Below, piece by piece: positions 34,989-43,569 of a stretch of DNA of 64,000 bases (its first letter is position 1; each line of letters opens with the position of its first letter). The position numbers and the translations under genes are program-made. The notes under the pieces were generated by a model, which did not search any database, had not been told where the DNA came from, and saw nothing but the letters and a program-made list of their open reading frames with translations. The stretch is from Lentisphaeria bacterium (GTDB lineage: Bacteria; Verrucomicrobiota; Lentisphaeria; Victivallales; Victivallaceae): contig CAAGDG010000074.1 in NCBI GenBank assembly GCA_900768515.1, forward strand, positions 4,965-68,964, in the 5' to 3' direction.

Positions 34989-36167
34989 TTATATGAAGCA
35001 AATTCTGGAAATACACTGGTCAAAACTCTCCTTCCCGCTCAGAATGTCGATCTGAATGCGCAGATAGTAGAGCGGAACGTCGCAACGTTCCAGTTTGGGA
35101 ATCCGCACCGCGTCCTTTTCGGTGGTCACGATGAACTCCGCCCCCGCCGCCTTCGCCTGATTCACGAAGTCGATGATCTCCTGCTGGGTGTAACGGTGGT
35201 GGTCGGCGTAGTGGTCGCGCAGCACCAGCGTAGCGCCAAGCTGTTCGAGAAAATGCTCGAAACTCGCGGGAACCGCGATCGCTGAAAGCGCCGCAACCCG
35301 GGCCCCCCGCAGCTTCGACAACGGTTCCGTCTCCCGGTTGGAAAAGAGCCGGACCAGATGCTGCGGCCGGTGACAGCACTCGATGATCTCGGCCCGCCGG
35401 GTGTGTCGGCGAATGAAGTTCTTCAGATGCAGAAGCTTGTGGCTTCCGTCCGACTTGGTCAGAAAGATGTAGTCGGCACGGCGGATGTTCTTGATCGGCT
35501 CGCGCAGAATCCCCCGTGGAAGCGTGTGACCGTTGCCGAAGGGGTCGGTTGAATCCACCAGCACGATGTTGATGTGCGGTTTGAGCATCAGGTACTGGAA
35601 GCCGTCATCCAGAATGATCACATCGGTATGGAAACGGTCCACGGCGAAGAGTCCGGACTTGACCCGGTCCTTGTCCACCAGCACTGCGACGTCGCGCAGG
35701 TTCGAGGCGAGCATGTAGGGTTCGTCTCCGGCAAAATCCGATTCCAGCAGCAGATCCTTCCCGTCGGAAACCACCTTCGGCGGCACCTCGATCTTCTGCG
35801 AACGAAACATATGCATGAGCTTCGACCCCAGCGAACGTTTCCGGCTGCGGTAGCCGCGGCTCAAAATCGCCACCTTCCGCCCCTTGGCGCTCAGCGTCCG
35901 CGCGAACACCTCTACCACCGGGGTCTTGCCGGTACCGCCGCAGGAGAGGTTGCCGATGCTGACCACCAGACACCCAAGCGCATGATTGCGGATCACCCGC
36001 TTGTCGTACATCCAGATCCGGAACTGGACCGCCATCCGGTAAAAACGCGACGCGATGAAAAGCAGATCGGTCAGCACCAGGTCGTACCAGTTGCGCCGCC
36101 GCCCCGCCATCAGATCGAGGAAATACTGCTCGAAATCTTCCGCTTTGAATTTGAAATGCGAATGCAT
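34989..36167 (-). CDS. lpxK: Tetraacyldisaccharide 4'-kinase (lipid A synthesis)
   Basis: 392 residues. Walker A is SIGNLSCGGTGKTPVVE near residue 70-86, with an N-terminal membrane-associated helix (LLFIASRFYRMAVQF). Later motifs: DVIILDDGFQYLML, VLVDSTDPFGNGHTLPRG, FIVTTEKDAVRI. It adds the 4'-phosphate to the lipid A precursor at the inner membrane, so the organism has lipid A. Other lpx genes are not in the window. It lies 26 bases upstream of galK on the same strand. Confidence 0.94.
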   Translation of the reverse strand: MHSHFKFKAEDFEQYFLDLMAGRRRNWYDLVLTDLLFIASRFYRMAVQFRIWMYDKRVIRNHALGCLVVSIGNLSCGGTGKTPVVEVFARTLSAKGRKVAILSRGYRSRKRSLGSKLMHMFRSQKIEVPPKVVSDGKDLLLESDFAGDEPYMLASNLRDVAVLVDKDRVKSGLFAVDRFHTDVIILDDGFQYLMLKPHINIVLVDSTDPFGNGHTLPRGILREPIKNIRRADYIFLTKSDGSHKLLHLKNFIRRHTRRAEIIECCHRPQHLVRLFSNRETEPLSKLRGARVAALSAIAVPASFEHFLEQLGATLVLRDHYADHHRYTQQEIIDFVNQAKAAGAEFIVTTEKDAVRIPKLERCDVPLYYLRIQIDILSGKESFDQCISRICFI

Positions 36168-36227
36168 ACCGCTCCGGATTGTTATCAGTTCTTATTAAAT
36201 TAATGCCGGATTGCCCCCGGTTCAAGT

Positions 36228-36255
36228 TTGCGCGCCGGAATTCTTGCATTATATT
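36228..36255 (+). promoter_or_regulatory. Promoter of the HD-domain gene
   Basis: TTGCGC and TATATT are separated by 16 bases, about 42 bases before the ATG. Confidence 0.5.
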
Positions 36256-36296
36256 ATCGGGATACCTGAAAATCACGGACAGCTTCAGAAGAAAAC

Positions 36297-37052
36297 ATGC
36301 GCAATTCATTGGAACGCCATCTTGCCGATTACGCGGCCACCTTTCTCCGGAACGATCCGGAGTTCGACCGGAACATCCGGCTCAAGCTCGCCCACTCCCT
36401 GCGCGTCCGCGACGAGGCGCGGCGGATCGCCGCGGCCGAATCGTTTCCGACGCGGGAGGCGGAACTTGCCGAATTCGCCGCTCTGCTCCATGACTACAGC
36501 CGCTTCGAACAGTTTTCAAAGTTCCGCACCTTCAACGACGCAGAAAGCTTCGACCACGGCGAAATCTCCGCCCGGCTGGTCGCCGGAGAACAGCTGCTCG
36601 AACCGCGGACGACGCCGGAGGAACGCAACCGGATCCTCGATGCGATCCGGGTCCACAACAAGGTGGCGATTCCCCCCGGTTTCGCGGAACCGGAACGGCG
36701 GCTCGCGGCCGTCGTCCGGGACGCCGACAAGATCGACATCCTGCCGATCCTGCTCGACTACCTCGAACACCCGGACAATGAGTCGATCGTCTTCGGACTC
36801 TCCAGAGAACCCCGCCTCTCCCCCGCGGTCCGGGACGCGCTGCGGCAGGGCTGCTCACCGGCCCACCGCGACATGCGGACCGTCTGCGACTTCGTCGCCG
36901 GGAAACTGGCCTGGGTCTACGATCTCAACTATCCGGCCGCCCGCGCGGAATTCCGCCGCCGGAACTACCTCGAGCAGCTCCGGAGCCATCTTCCCGACAC
37001 CGGCGAAATCGATGAAGTTTACCGGAACGCCTTGAAACAACTGGAAGGCTGA
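36297..37052 (+). CDS. HD-domain phosphohydrolase
   Basis: 251 residues. HD superfamily metal site: LAHSLRV near residue 32, FAALLHDYSRFEQF near 63 (the HD pair), then IRVHNKVAIP near 120 and VVRDADKIDILPI near 143 (final Asp). The substrate could be a nucleotide or other phosphoester; no GYP motif is present, so it is not a cyclic-di-GMP phosphodiesterase of that class. Its 3' end contains the promoter of the YeeE/YedE-like pair. Confidence 0.8.
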   Translation: MRNSLERHLADYAATFLRNDPEFDRNIRLKLAHSLRVRDEARRIAAAESFPTREAELAEFAALLHDYSRFEQFSKFRTFNDAESFDHGEISARLVAGEQLLEPRTTPEERNRILDAIRVHNKVAIPPGFAEPERRLAAVVRDADKIDILPILLDYLEHPDNESIVFGLSREPRLSPAVRDALRQGCSPAHRDMRTVCDFVAGKLAWVYDLNYPAARAEFRRRNYLEQLRSHLPDTGEIDEVYRNALKQLEG

Positions 37053-37059
37053 GTATATT
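37032..37059 (+). promoter_or_regulatory. Promoter of the YeeE/YedE-like pair
   Basis: TTGAAA and TATATT are separated by 16 bases; it overlaps the end of the HD gene and lies about 77 bases before the next ATG. Confidence 0.6.
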
Positions 37060-37135
37060 ATCCGGTATCCACGGGAGCCCGCTCCCGCGTCTGCTCCCCC
37101 CGGAGAGGAAACCGCACTGGAATGACGGAGAAAAC

Positions 37136-37657
37136 ATGAATCCTTTCACCGCAAAATGGCCGCCCTGGATCGGCGGAGTGCTGCTGGCATTGCTGCTCGT
37201 CGCCGCTCTGGCGCTCTTCGACGACCCGGTCGGACTCGCCGGCGGAATGATCGCGCTGACCGAATACGCCGACACCGCAGCCCGCGGCGGAATCGCCGAC
37301 GCCCCCTCGATGGACTGGCAGGTCGCCATGCTTTTCGGAATCTTTTTCGGAGCGATGGCCGGCGCCATCGGCAGCGGGGAATTCAAGCTGGAGTTTCTGG
37401 ACGAGGGCGGTCCGACCGCCGGAACGCGGATTGTCCGCACCATTCTCTCCGGAATCGCCGGCGGCGCGCTCCTGATGCTCGGGGTGCAGCTTGCCGGAGA
37501 GACGGTCTGGGGAGAGTGTGCGGCCGCAATCCAGCTCGCCGGCGGCGGCTGGACCTTCCTGGCCGGACTGCTCCTCTCCGGGTGTCTGCTGGCGATTCTC
37601 TTTGAACGGCGCGGCGAAGGGGGCGGCCGCAAAAACAGAAAGCGGGGAAACAAATGA
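37136..37657 (+). CDS. YeeE/YedE-like membrane protein, first half
   Basis: 173 residues with four to five membrane helices (ending in a basic GGGRKNRKRGNK tail). Layout and glycine-rich helices (FGIFFGAMAGAIGSGEFKLEF, LSGIAGGALLMLGVQLAGE) resemble one half of YeeE/YedE sulfur transporters. GGAG precedes the ATG, and its stop overlaps the next gene (ATGA). The conserved YeeE cysteine that passes thiosulfate is not at the expected place; a Cys occurs at WGECAAAI. Assignment by eye only. Confidence 0.6.
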   Translation: MNPFTAKWPPWIGGVLLALLLVAALALFDDPVGLAGGMIALTEYADTAARGGIADAPSMDWQVAMLFGIFFGAMAGAIGSGEFKLEFLDEGGPTAGTRIVRTILSGIAGGALLMLGVQLAGETVWGECAAAIQLAGGGWTFLAGLLLSGCLLAILFERRGEGGGRKNRKRGNK

Positions 37658-38211
37658 CGCTCACCGGAAATTACCGGCTTTTCGCCGCGGTGCTGATCGG
37701 CATCGCCATCGGATTCGCGCTGATCAAGGCCGACCTGGTCAGACGCAAAAGCGTGCTGGATGCGCTCCGGCTGCGCAACGGCAGGACGATTGAAGCGATG
37801 CTCTTCTTTCTGGGAGCGGGAATCTTGTTTTTCTTCGCGGCGCGGGCGGCGGGATGGAGTGCCGTCCACGTCCGTCCCGGCTACCTCTGGTCGTCGCTGC
37901 TGGGCGGACTCCTCTGCGGCGCCGGGGTCATGCTTTCCGGGGTGACGCCGACAACGACGCTGGCCGCCCTCGGCTCGGGCCGGCTGCAAATGATCTGGGT
38001 GCTGCTCGGGATGGCCCTCGCCTACCCGGCGGTGGAACAGACCTCGGAGTTTCTCTCCCGTCTCATCGGGCGCTGGGATCTGGCGATGGGGCGGCCTCCG
38101 GTCCCCGCGGAATTTTTCCAGACGGACAATCCGGCGGTCTACCTGGTTCTGGTCCTTGCCGGACTCATCGCGCTGGTGCATTTCACGATTGGAGCCTCTT
38201 CCAGGGAATAA
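37654..38211 (+). CDS. YeeE/YedE-like membrane protein, second half
   Basis: 185 residues with about five membrane helices. The family motif, normally GxGWALxGACPGxxxxxLGSG, reads GAGVMLSGVTPTTTLAALGSG: the Cys is replaced by Thr. Together with the upstream gene, to which it is translationally coupled, it forms a split two-gene version of a YeeE/YedE transporter. With the relay Cys missing, the substrate may not be thiosulfate. No rhodanese or TusA gene adjoins. Confidence 0.65.
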   Translation: MTLTGNYRLFAAVLIGIAIGFALIKADLVRRKSVLDALRLRNGRTIEAMLFFLGAGILFFFAARAAGWSAVHVRPGYLWSSLLGGLLCGAGVMLSGVTPTTTLAALGSGRLQMIWVLLGMALAYPAVEQTSEFLSRLIGRWDLAMGRPPVPAEFFQTDNPAVYLVLVLAGLIALVHFTIGASSRE

Positions 38212-38223
38212 GCCGGCTCCCGC

Positions 38224-39222
38224 TCATTTCAACAGAGAGCGACGATAGGTGACCACGCCCTCGGCAATGGCGCGCGCAAGCTTGTCCTGATAGACGGCCG
38301 ATCCCAGATTCCGCTCCTCGACCGCATTCGAAATGAAACCGAGTTCGATCAGAACCCCGGGACAGTTCAACTGCCGCAGCACGGCAAAACGCGCCCGTTT
38401 GACGCCGCGATCCTCCGCCCCGGTCCGCTCCGTCAAAGCCTTCTGCAGCTGATAGGCCAGCAGCAGGTTGTTGGGATCCTGCCGATTGCCGGGATAGACG
38501 CGCGAATCCGCCGTCGAACTGTTCGTGGAGGCGGCGCCGGCCGGAGTCATGCAGAACGTCTCGATCCCGGCAACGGAACGATCCGCGGCGGCGTTCACGT
38601 GAAGTGACAGAAACAGATCCGCTTTCCGCCGCGTCGCATAGGCGCTCCGCTCGTCCAGGCCGATGTAGCGGTCGTCGCTGCGGGTCAGGTAGACCGTGTA
38701 ACCATAGGAGCGCAGCACCCGGGCCAGCCGGTTCGCCAGACTCAGGGTGATCGCTTTTTCCGTGTAAAGTTTTCCGGCGGCGCCGCGGTCCTTGCCGCCG
38801 TGACCGGGATCGATCACGATGGTACGGATCGCATGGTTGTACCCCCGTTTGCCGCCGATCAGCGGCCCCACCGTCTTCAAGTAGTCGAGGTAACTCAGGT
38901 AGCAGAGTCCATTCGAACTGCGGAAGGGCGAATATGCGAGCGCGAGCCGCACGCCGTTGAAAAAAGCGTGCCGCTTCTGTGGAAACAACTGCAGACGACT
39001 GCCGTTTCCGCTCAGAGTGATCTGCGCCGAACTCTTCGCCGTCTTCATGCCGAAACGGGCGGCGATGTCCTCCAGCACCGCATAGCGGCGCTTGTACGCC
39101 CAGGTGGTCCGGATCTTTCCGGCGGCCGAAGCGGAGGCGCCGAAGACATCGAACGCGCCCCCCAGCACCAGGGCCAGAAGCGCGAGGACGCATCCGCGCC
39201 GGAATGCCGCCGCCCGGCTCAC
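38224..39222 (-). CDS. N-acetylmuramoyl-L-alanine amidase (Amidase_3), exported
   Basis: 332 residues from a GTG start that overlaps the thiD stop (GTGA). Signal peptide (residues 1-29, GCVLALLALVLGGAFDVFGAS). Residues 35-105 form a copper amine oxidase N-terminal-like region, then the zinc amidase: IVIDPGHGGKDRGA near 137 (His), TLSLANRLARVL, HVNAAADRS near 205 (His), and catalytic Glu in GVLIELGFISN near 300. It cleaves peptidoglycan stem peptides in the periplasm, and fits the nearby cell-shape operon. Confidence 0.9.
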   Translation of the reverse strand: MSRAAAFRRGCVLALLALVLGGAFDVFGASASAAGKIRTTWAYKRRYAVLEDIAARFGMKTAKSSAQITLSGNGSRLQLFPQKRHAFFNGVRLALAYSPFRSSNGLCYLSYLDYLKTVGPLIGGKRGYNHAIRTIVIDPGHGGKDRGAAGKLYTEKAITLSLANRLARVLRSYGYTVYLTRSDDRYIGLDERSAYATRRKADLFLSLHVNAAADRSVAGIETFCMTPAGAASTNSSTADSRVYPGNRQDPNNLLLAYQLQKALTERTGAEDRGVKRARFAVLRQLNCPGVLIELGFISNAVEERNLGSAVYQDKLARAIAEGVVTYRRSLLK

Positions 39223-40067
39223 AGCTTCTCCAGAGAGATCAGTTTGAGGGAGTCCTCGACCGGCGGATACATCGCCGGAAGCGATTCCCCGATCATCACC
39301 GCCTCCTGCAGCGAACCGTAGACAAACGCCTTCGCCTCACGCAGCGCCTGCTTCCAGGGCATCTCCAGTGCGAGCGCCGCCGCCAGTGCGGCGCTGAGCG
39401 TACAGCCGGTTCCATGCGACGCCCCCGAATCCGGCAGCCGGGGCGAAGTGAGCGCGTAGAGCTGCCCGCTCTTCCAGACGAAATCGGTTGCGAAGCCGCC
39501 CTGACAGGTGGCGTGTCCGCTTTTGAGCAGCACGTTGACGCCCCACTTTTCGCCGCAGCGGGCGGCCGCCTCCCGGCAGTCGGCGTCGGAACGCAGCCGG
39601 CGGCCGAGCAGCAGCTCCATCTCCGGCAGATTCGGGGTGATCCAGGCCGCCTCCGGAATCAGGAGTTCGCGGACCGCGGCGACCGCCTCCTCTTCGAGCA
39701 GCCGTGCGCCGGAGGTCGAAACCATCACCGGGTCGGCGACCAGAACCAGACGAGCCTTCCGGACACAGGCGGCGACACACTCGACAATCCCGGAGTTGAA
39801 GAGCATCCCTGACTTCGCGGTCCGGACCCGGATGCCGTCGAGCACCGTCTCGATCTGGGCGCGAACCCCGTCGGCGGGAATCGGATCGATCCGCGCAACC
39901 CGCCGCGGATTCTGCGCGGTGACCGCCGTGATCGCGGTACAGCCGTAGACGCCGAAAGCATTGAAGGTGCGCAGGTCGGCCTGAATGCCGGCACCGCCGC
40001 CGGAGTCGCTTCCGGCGATGGTCAGCGCCACCGGATAAAATTCATTTTGCTGCTTATTTTTACTCAT
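39219..40067 (-). CDS. thiD: Hydroxymethylpyrimidine (phosphate) kinase
   Basis: 282 residues. Ribokinase-fold family with ALTIAGSDSGGGAGIQADLRTF at the N-terminus, AVTAQNP, MLFNSGIVE, DPVMVSTSGARLL, and the GASHGTGCTLSAALAA anion hole with catalytic Asp replaced locally by S-H-G (usual GTGC preserved). It phosphorylates HMP/HMP-P in thiamine synthesis. No TPP riboswitch is visible in the 74 bases upstream. Co-translated with the amidase gene, an unrelated function. Confidence 0.93.
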   Translation of the reverse strand: MSKNKQQNEFYPVALTIAGSDSGGGAGIQADLRTFNAFGVYGCTAITAVTAQNPRRVARIDPIPADGVRAQIETVLDGIRVRTAKSGMLFNSGIVECVAACVRKARLVLVADPVMVSTSGARLLEEEAVAAVRELLIPEAAWITPNLPEMELLLGRRLRSDADCREAAARCGEKWGVNVLLKSGHATCQGGFATDFVWKSGQLYALTSPRLPDSGASHGTGCTLSAALAAALALEMPWKQALREAKAFVYGSLQEAVMIGESLPAMYPPVEDSLKLISLEKL

Positions 40068-40070
40068 GGC

Positions 40071-40099
40071 TTGTCTTTACCGGGTTATGGAATTATATT
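40071..40099 (+). promoter_or_regulatory. Promoter of the secreted unknown gene
   Basis: TTGTCT and TATATT are separated by 17 bases, about 43 bases before the start codon. Confidence 0.5.
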
Positions 40100-40141
40100 C
40101 TTTTTAAACTTACATCCGCGAATGAAAAAAAACAAATCAGA

Positions 40142-41509
40142 ATGATGTTTATTTTCCGCCTCCTGCTTCTCGGGCTGCTGCTTCTTCCGGCAATGAAGCT
40201 CGGGGCCGACGTCACCACCGCCGACGGTGTCGTGATCGTGCCGGACCGGGCCGACGCCTCGGCGGCAGCAACAGTCGAGGCGCTGCGCCGGCTCGACCGG
40301 CAGCTTGCGAACCTCTTCCGTTTCCATGCGCACCGTTCGCCGATCCAGTGCCGGGTAGTCCTCTCCGACCGGATCGCGCCCGGCGCGGTCGAGCTGCAAT
40401 TCCGGGGAAACGCCTGGGAGGCCGTGTTCAATGACCGGGACGGTTCCTGGCTCGAAAGTTTTCCGCTCCGCCGCCGTCTGATCGGTTTTCTGCTGCTGGC
40501 CAAAGCGGGCGGGCCGCAGCCGAAAAATCCGGATTTTCTCCCCGGCTGGCTGGTCTCCGGCATCGACGCCCGGCTGAAAGCGGCCGCAGGACCGGAACTC
40601 TATCTGCGCAACAACCGGCAGCTTCCGTTGCTCCGGGCTCTGCTTACGGAGGGCCGTTTCCCCCGGTTCCGGGAACAGGTTGCGAATGCTCCGGACCGCT
40701 TTCCCCCGGCTGCCCGCCGCTGGCTGGAGGAGCTGAGCCGGGTGATGCTCGACCTCGCCGCACTCCAAAGTTCTCCGGTCGACAACGCGCTCGGCGACTA
40801 CGTGCTGCTCTCGGCCCGGGGAGACGCCACCGCGGATCAGGCGTTCGACGCGACGGTGGGGCGGCTCTTTCTCTCCGCGGCGGAAACGCTGCCGATTCCG
40901 GAGCGCCGGAACCCGGAAACCTGGAAGAGTCTGAGCAGCGACGAACGGATTCAACTGGCGCTGGAACATTTCGCCGGCCGGCTGGCCTGGCACGAATACG
41001 CACCCCGTCCGGCGCAGACAATCCGGAAGGAGTTCGCGCAAATCGAAATTTTCCGGCTCCCCCGTCTCGACCGGATGGGAAATCCGGTTGAAGGCGAAGA
41101 CGAGAGCCGTATCGAAGACGTGCCGGCCCTGCTCCACTCCCGCCCCGACCACGCCGAACTCCGGAAACGACTGGGGGAAGCCCTCCGCGCCATGAACTAC
41201 GGTCTCTCCCCCGAGCTGCGCGCTCCGCTCGCCCGCCTCCACGAAGAGATCAACGCACTGCCGGGCCCCGATGCGCCCGAACCGCTGCCGCCGCCGACGG
41301 CGTTTCAGACCGCGCTCAACGAATTCCGGGCGGCGCTCGACCTCTACGGGAAACGGGAGGATTTCCTGGATGATTTCGATCGGCGACACCGTTCTCCCTT
41401 CGAGTTCTACCGCGCCCGGATCGAAGCGGCCGGAACGCCCGACGCGATGCTGACCGGTCCGGTCCGGGAACTGCTCGAAAACACCAGCCGGAACTATCTC
41501 GGAGATTGA
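40142..41509 (+). CDS. Secreted protein of unknown function
   Basis: 455 residues, not recognised. Signal peptide MMFIFRLLLLGLLLLPAMKLGAD, then a soluble, charged, Arg/Leu-rich protein with no membrane helix. Residues ~40-150 (RLDRQLANLFRFH; FPLRRRLIGFLLLAKAG; LPGWLVSGIDARL) resemble the order of peptidase_MA/gluzincin-like secreted proteins, but no HExxH is present. ATG at 40142 or 40145. A seven-codon frame (ATG at 40122, MKKNKSE) ends on the start codon and could couple translation. It has its own promoter, and the next gene's promoter overlaps its end. Confidence 0.7.
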   Translation: MMFIFRLLLLGLLLLPAMKLGADVTTADGVVIVPDRADASAAATVEALRRLDRQLANLFRFHAHRSPIQCRVVLSDRIAPGAVELQFRGNAWEAVFNDRDGSWLESFPLRRRLIGFLLLAKAGGPQPKNPDFLPGWLVSGIDARLKAAAGPELYLRNNRQLPLLRALLTEGRFPRFREQVANAPDRFPPAARRWLEELSRVMLDLAALQSSPVDNALGDYVLLSARGDATADQAFDATVGRLFLSAAETLPIPERRNPETWKSLSSDERIQLALEHFAGRLAWHEYAPRPAQTIRKEFAQIEIFRLPRLDRMGNPVEGEDESRIEDVPALLHSRPDHAELRKRLGEALRAMNYGLSPELRAPLARLHEEINALPGPDAPEPLPPPTAFQTALNEFRAALDLYGKREDFLDDFDRRHRSPFEFYRARIEAAGTPDAMLTGPVRELLENTSRNYLGD

Positions 41510-41533
41510 AAAAAACGCACGACGTGTTATATT
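41506..41533 (+). promoter_or_regulatory. Promoter of the FabK-like gene
   Basis: TTGAAA and TATATT are separated by 16 bases; it starts on the stop codon of the preceding gene, about 68 bases before the ATG. Confidence 0.65.
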
Positions 41534-41600
41534 ATTTCTTTTCAACTATTGCGCCGTAAAGGGAAACGGCGCACGACAACAATCGGGAATTGGAATCTCT

Positions 41601-42632
41601 ATGGAAAACTCTTCGAACTTGTCTGAACTGATGCGGCGCGGCAGCGAATTTCTCGGGGTCAAATACCCGATCCTCTGCGGTGCGATGACCTGGGTTTCGG
41701 AACCGCAGCTGGTCTCCTCGGTCGCCAACGCCGGCGGCTTCGGCTGCCTCGCGGGCGGGAACGCCCCCTGCGACGTGCTCCGGGAGCAGATCCTCCGCAT
41801 GCGGACGCTGACCGACAAGCCGTTCGCCGTCAATCTGATCACCATCGCGCCCTCCTACAAGGAACATCTTGCAATGCTTGCGGAGATCAAGGTGCCTTTC
41901 ATCATCTTCGCGGGCAGTTTCCCGAAAGAGAAGGAGATTGAAGCGGCCAAGGCGACCGGTGCGAAAGTGCTCTGCTTCGCGTCGACCATCTCGATCGCCG
42001 AACGGATGATCCGTTTCGGCGCCGACGGCATCATCCTGGAGGGCAGCGAAGCCGGCGGTCACATCGGCCACGTCGCCACCACGGTGCTGGTGCAGCAGGT
42101 GCTCTACAAGTTCTGCGATCAGATTCCGATCTTCGTCGCCGGCGGCATCGGCACCGGGAAGATGATGGCCCACATGCTGCTGATGGGAGCGGCGGGCGTC
42201 CAGCTCGGGACCCGGTTCGTGATGACCAAGGAGTCGACCGTTCACCCCGCCTTCAAAGAGGCGTTCCGTCACGCCAACGCCCGCGACGCGATTTCCACGC
42301 CGCAATACGACCAGAAGCTGCCGGTGGTCGCGGTCCGCGCCCTGCGCAACAAGGGGACCGACCGCTTCGGCCAGCTCCAGCTCCGGCTGCTGCGCGAACT
42401 GGAAGCCGGCACCATCCACCGCCAGCAGGCGCAGGAGGAGGTCGAAAAGTTCTGGATCGGAGCGCTCCGGCGCGCCGCGGTGGAAGGCGATATCGAATAC
42501 GGATCGCTGATGGCCGGCCAGTCGGTCGGACTGGTCGACGGGATCATGACCGTCCGGGAACTCCTGGACGAACTGCTCGGCGACGCGGCGAAGGAACTGG
42601 AAGCCGTCAAACGCAAACTCGGCTGCTGCTGA
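41601..42632 (+). CDS. FabK/nitronate monooxygenase-type FMN enzyme
   Basis: 343 residues with a TIM-barrel FMN fold: LGVKYPILCGAMTWVSEPQLVSSVANAGGFG at the N-terminus, EGSEAGGHIGHV near residue 152 (catalytic His region), then IPIFVAGGIGTGKMMAHMLLMGAAGVQLGTRF for phosphate binding. It could be enoyl-ACP reductase II (FabK), closing fatty acid elongation, or a nitronate monooxygenase. No fab genes adjoin. GGAATTGGA precedes the start. Confidence 0.82.
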   Translation: MENSSNLSELMRRGSEFLGVKYPILCGAMTWVSEPQLVSSVANAGGFGCLAGGNAPCDVLREQILRMRTLTDKPFAVNLITIAPSYKEHLAMLAEIKVPFIIFAGSFPKEKEIEAAKATGAKVLCFASTISIAERMIRFGADGIILEGSEAGGHIGHVATTVLVQQVLYKFCDQIPIFVAGGIGTGKMMAHMLLMGAAGVQLGTRFVMTKESTVHPAFKEAFRHANARDAISTPQYDQKLPVVAVRALRNKGTDRFGQLQLRLLRELEAGTIHRQQAQEEVEKFWIGALRRAAVEGDIEYGSLMAGQSVGLVDGIMTVRELLDELLGDAAKELEAVKRKLGCC

Positions 42633-42643
42633 CGCGGCGGCAC

Positions 42644-42670
42644 TTCCGGCGGAACAACTCCGCCGGAAGG
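42644..42670. terminator. Perfect 11-bp hairpin between the FabK-like gene and mreC
   Basis: Stem 42644-42654 with 42660-42670, loop ACAAC, no following T-run. It may mark the end of the upstream transcript or protect the mreC message. Confidence 0.4.
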
Positions 42671-42690
42671 GAAACTGATTCGGGGAAGAA

Positions 42691-43569
42691 ATGCCGAAAC
42701 CAAGCGGAAAACCCAGCCGGAAACTCCTGCTCCTCGTTTCGGTCATTCTGTTTTTCGTGCTGATTTTCGCAGGCTACCATTCGCTGCGCGGAAACGCCGG
42801 CGTGCTTTTCAGTGATTTTCTCCACCCCTATCTTGCGGCGGAACGAATCGCGGTTGACGCGGTGGCGGATCAATCTCTGCTTCTGCTCAACCGCCACGAA
42901 CTGGCCGCCCGCCTCACCGAACTGGACCGGGACAACCGGCTGCTCGCAATCCGCGCCGCGGAAAACCGGGCGCTGCGCGAGGAGAACCGCACCCTGCGCC
43001 AGGCCCTGTCTCTGCCCGCTCCGGCCGGCTGGAAATACCGGACCGCACTGATCGTCCGCCGGGATCCCCTGCTCTGGAACGAGCGTTTTACGCTGAATCT
43101 CGGCAGCGGTGACGGCGTCGTTTCCGGCGCCGCCGTGCTCGGCTTCTCCTCCGACGGAACCCCCTGTCTGGTCGGTGTGATCGACCGGGTCGGCAACCGC
43201 AGCTCCGAAGTTGAAACCATTTTCAGTCCCGGTCTTCGCCTCTCCACGGATTTTCCGACGACCGGCGGCAACGGCATACTCAATACCGGCGACCGCCATC
43301 CCGCCAGCGGCAAACTCCCGGTGGGGACCCTGCCGGCCAACCTCAGATTCACCCCCGGGGAACCGGTGGAGACCACCGGTTTCGAACGCGGCATTCCCCG
43401 CGGAATCCGAATCGGAGAGCTGGAAACGGTCGAGGAGGTCAACGCCGCCTTCTCCAGCGCGCTCTACCTCTCCGGCACCATTCGGCCGGCCGCCGATCCC
43501 GGCAACCTGCATTTCCTTGTCGTCGCACTGCGAAACGACGAGCCGAAGGAGGAGTCCCGCCGGCCATGA
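42691..43569 (+). CDS. mreC: Rod shape-determining protein MreC
   Basis: 292 residues. An N-terminal membrane anchor (residues 11-31) is followed by a coiled-coil (HELAARLTELDRDNRLLAIRAAENRALREENRTLRQAL is one heptad-rich block) and two beta-barrel halves (ALIVRRDPLLWNERFTLNLGSGDGV; GVIDRVGNRSSEVETI). A periplasmic scaffold of the elongasome. mreD and mrdA follow with overlapping starts; mreB is not in the window. Confidence 0.92.
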   Translation: MPKPSGKPSRKLLLLVSVILFFVLIFAGYHSLRGNAGVLFSDFLHPYLAAERIAVDAVADQSLLLLNRHELAARLTELDRDNRLLAIRAAENRALREENRTLRQALSLPAPAGWKYRTALIVRRDPLLWNERFTLNLGSGDGVVSGAAVLGFSSDGTPCLVGVIDRVGNRSSEVETIFSPGLRLSTDFPTTGGNGILNTGDRHPASGKLPVGTLPANLRFTPGEPVETTGFERGIPRGIRIGELETVEEVNAAFSSALYLSGTIRPAADPGNLHFLVVALRNDEPKEESRRP

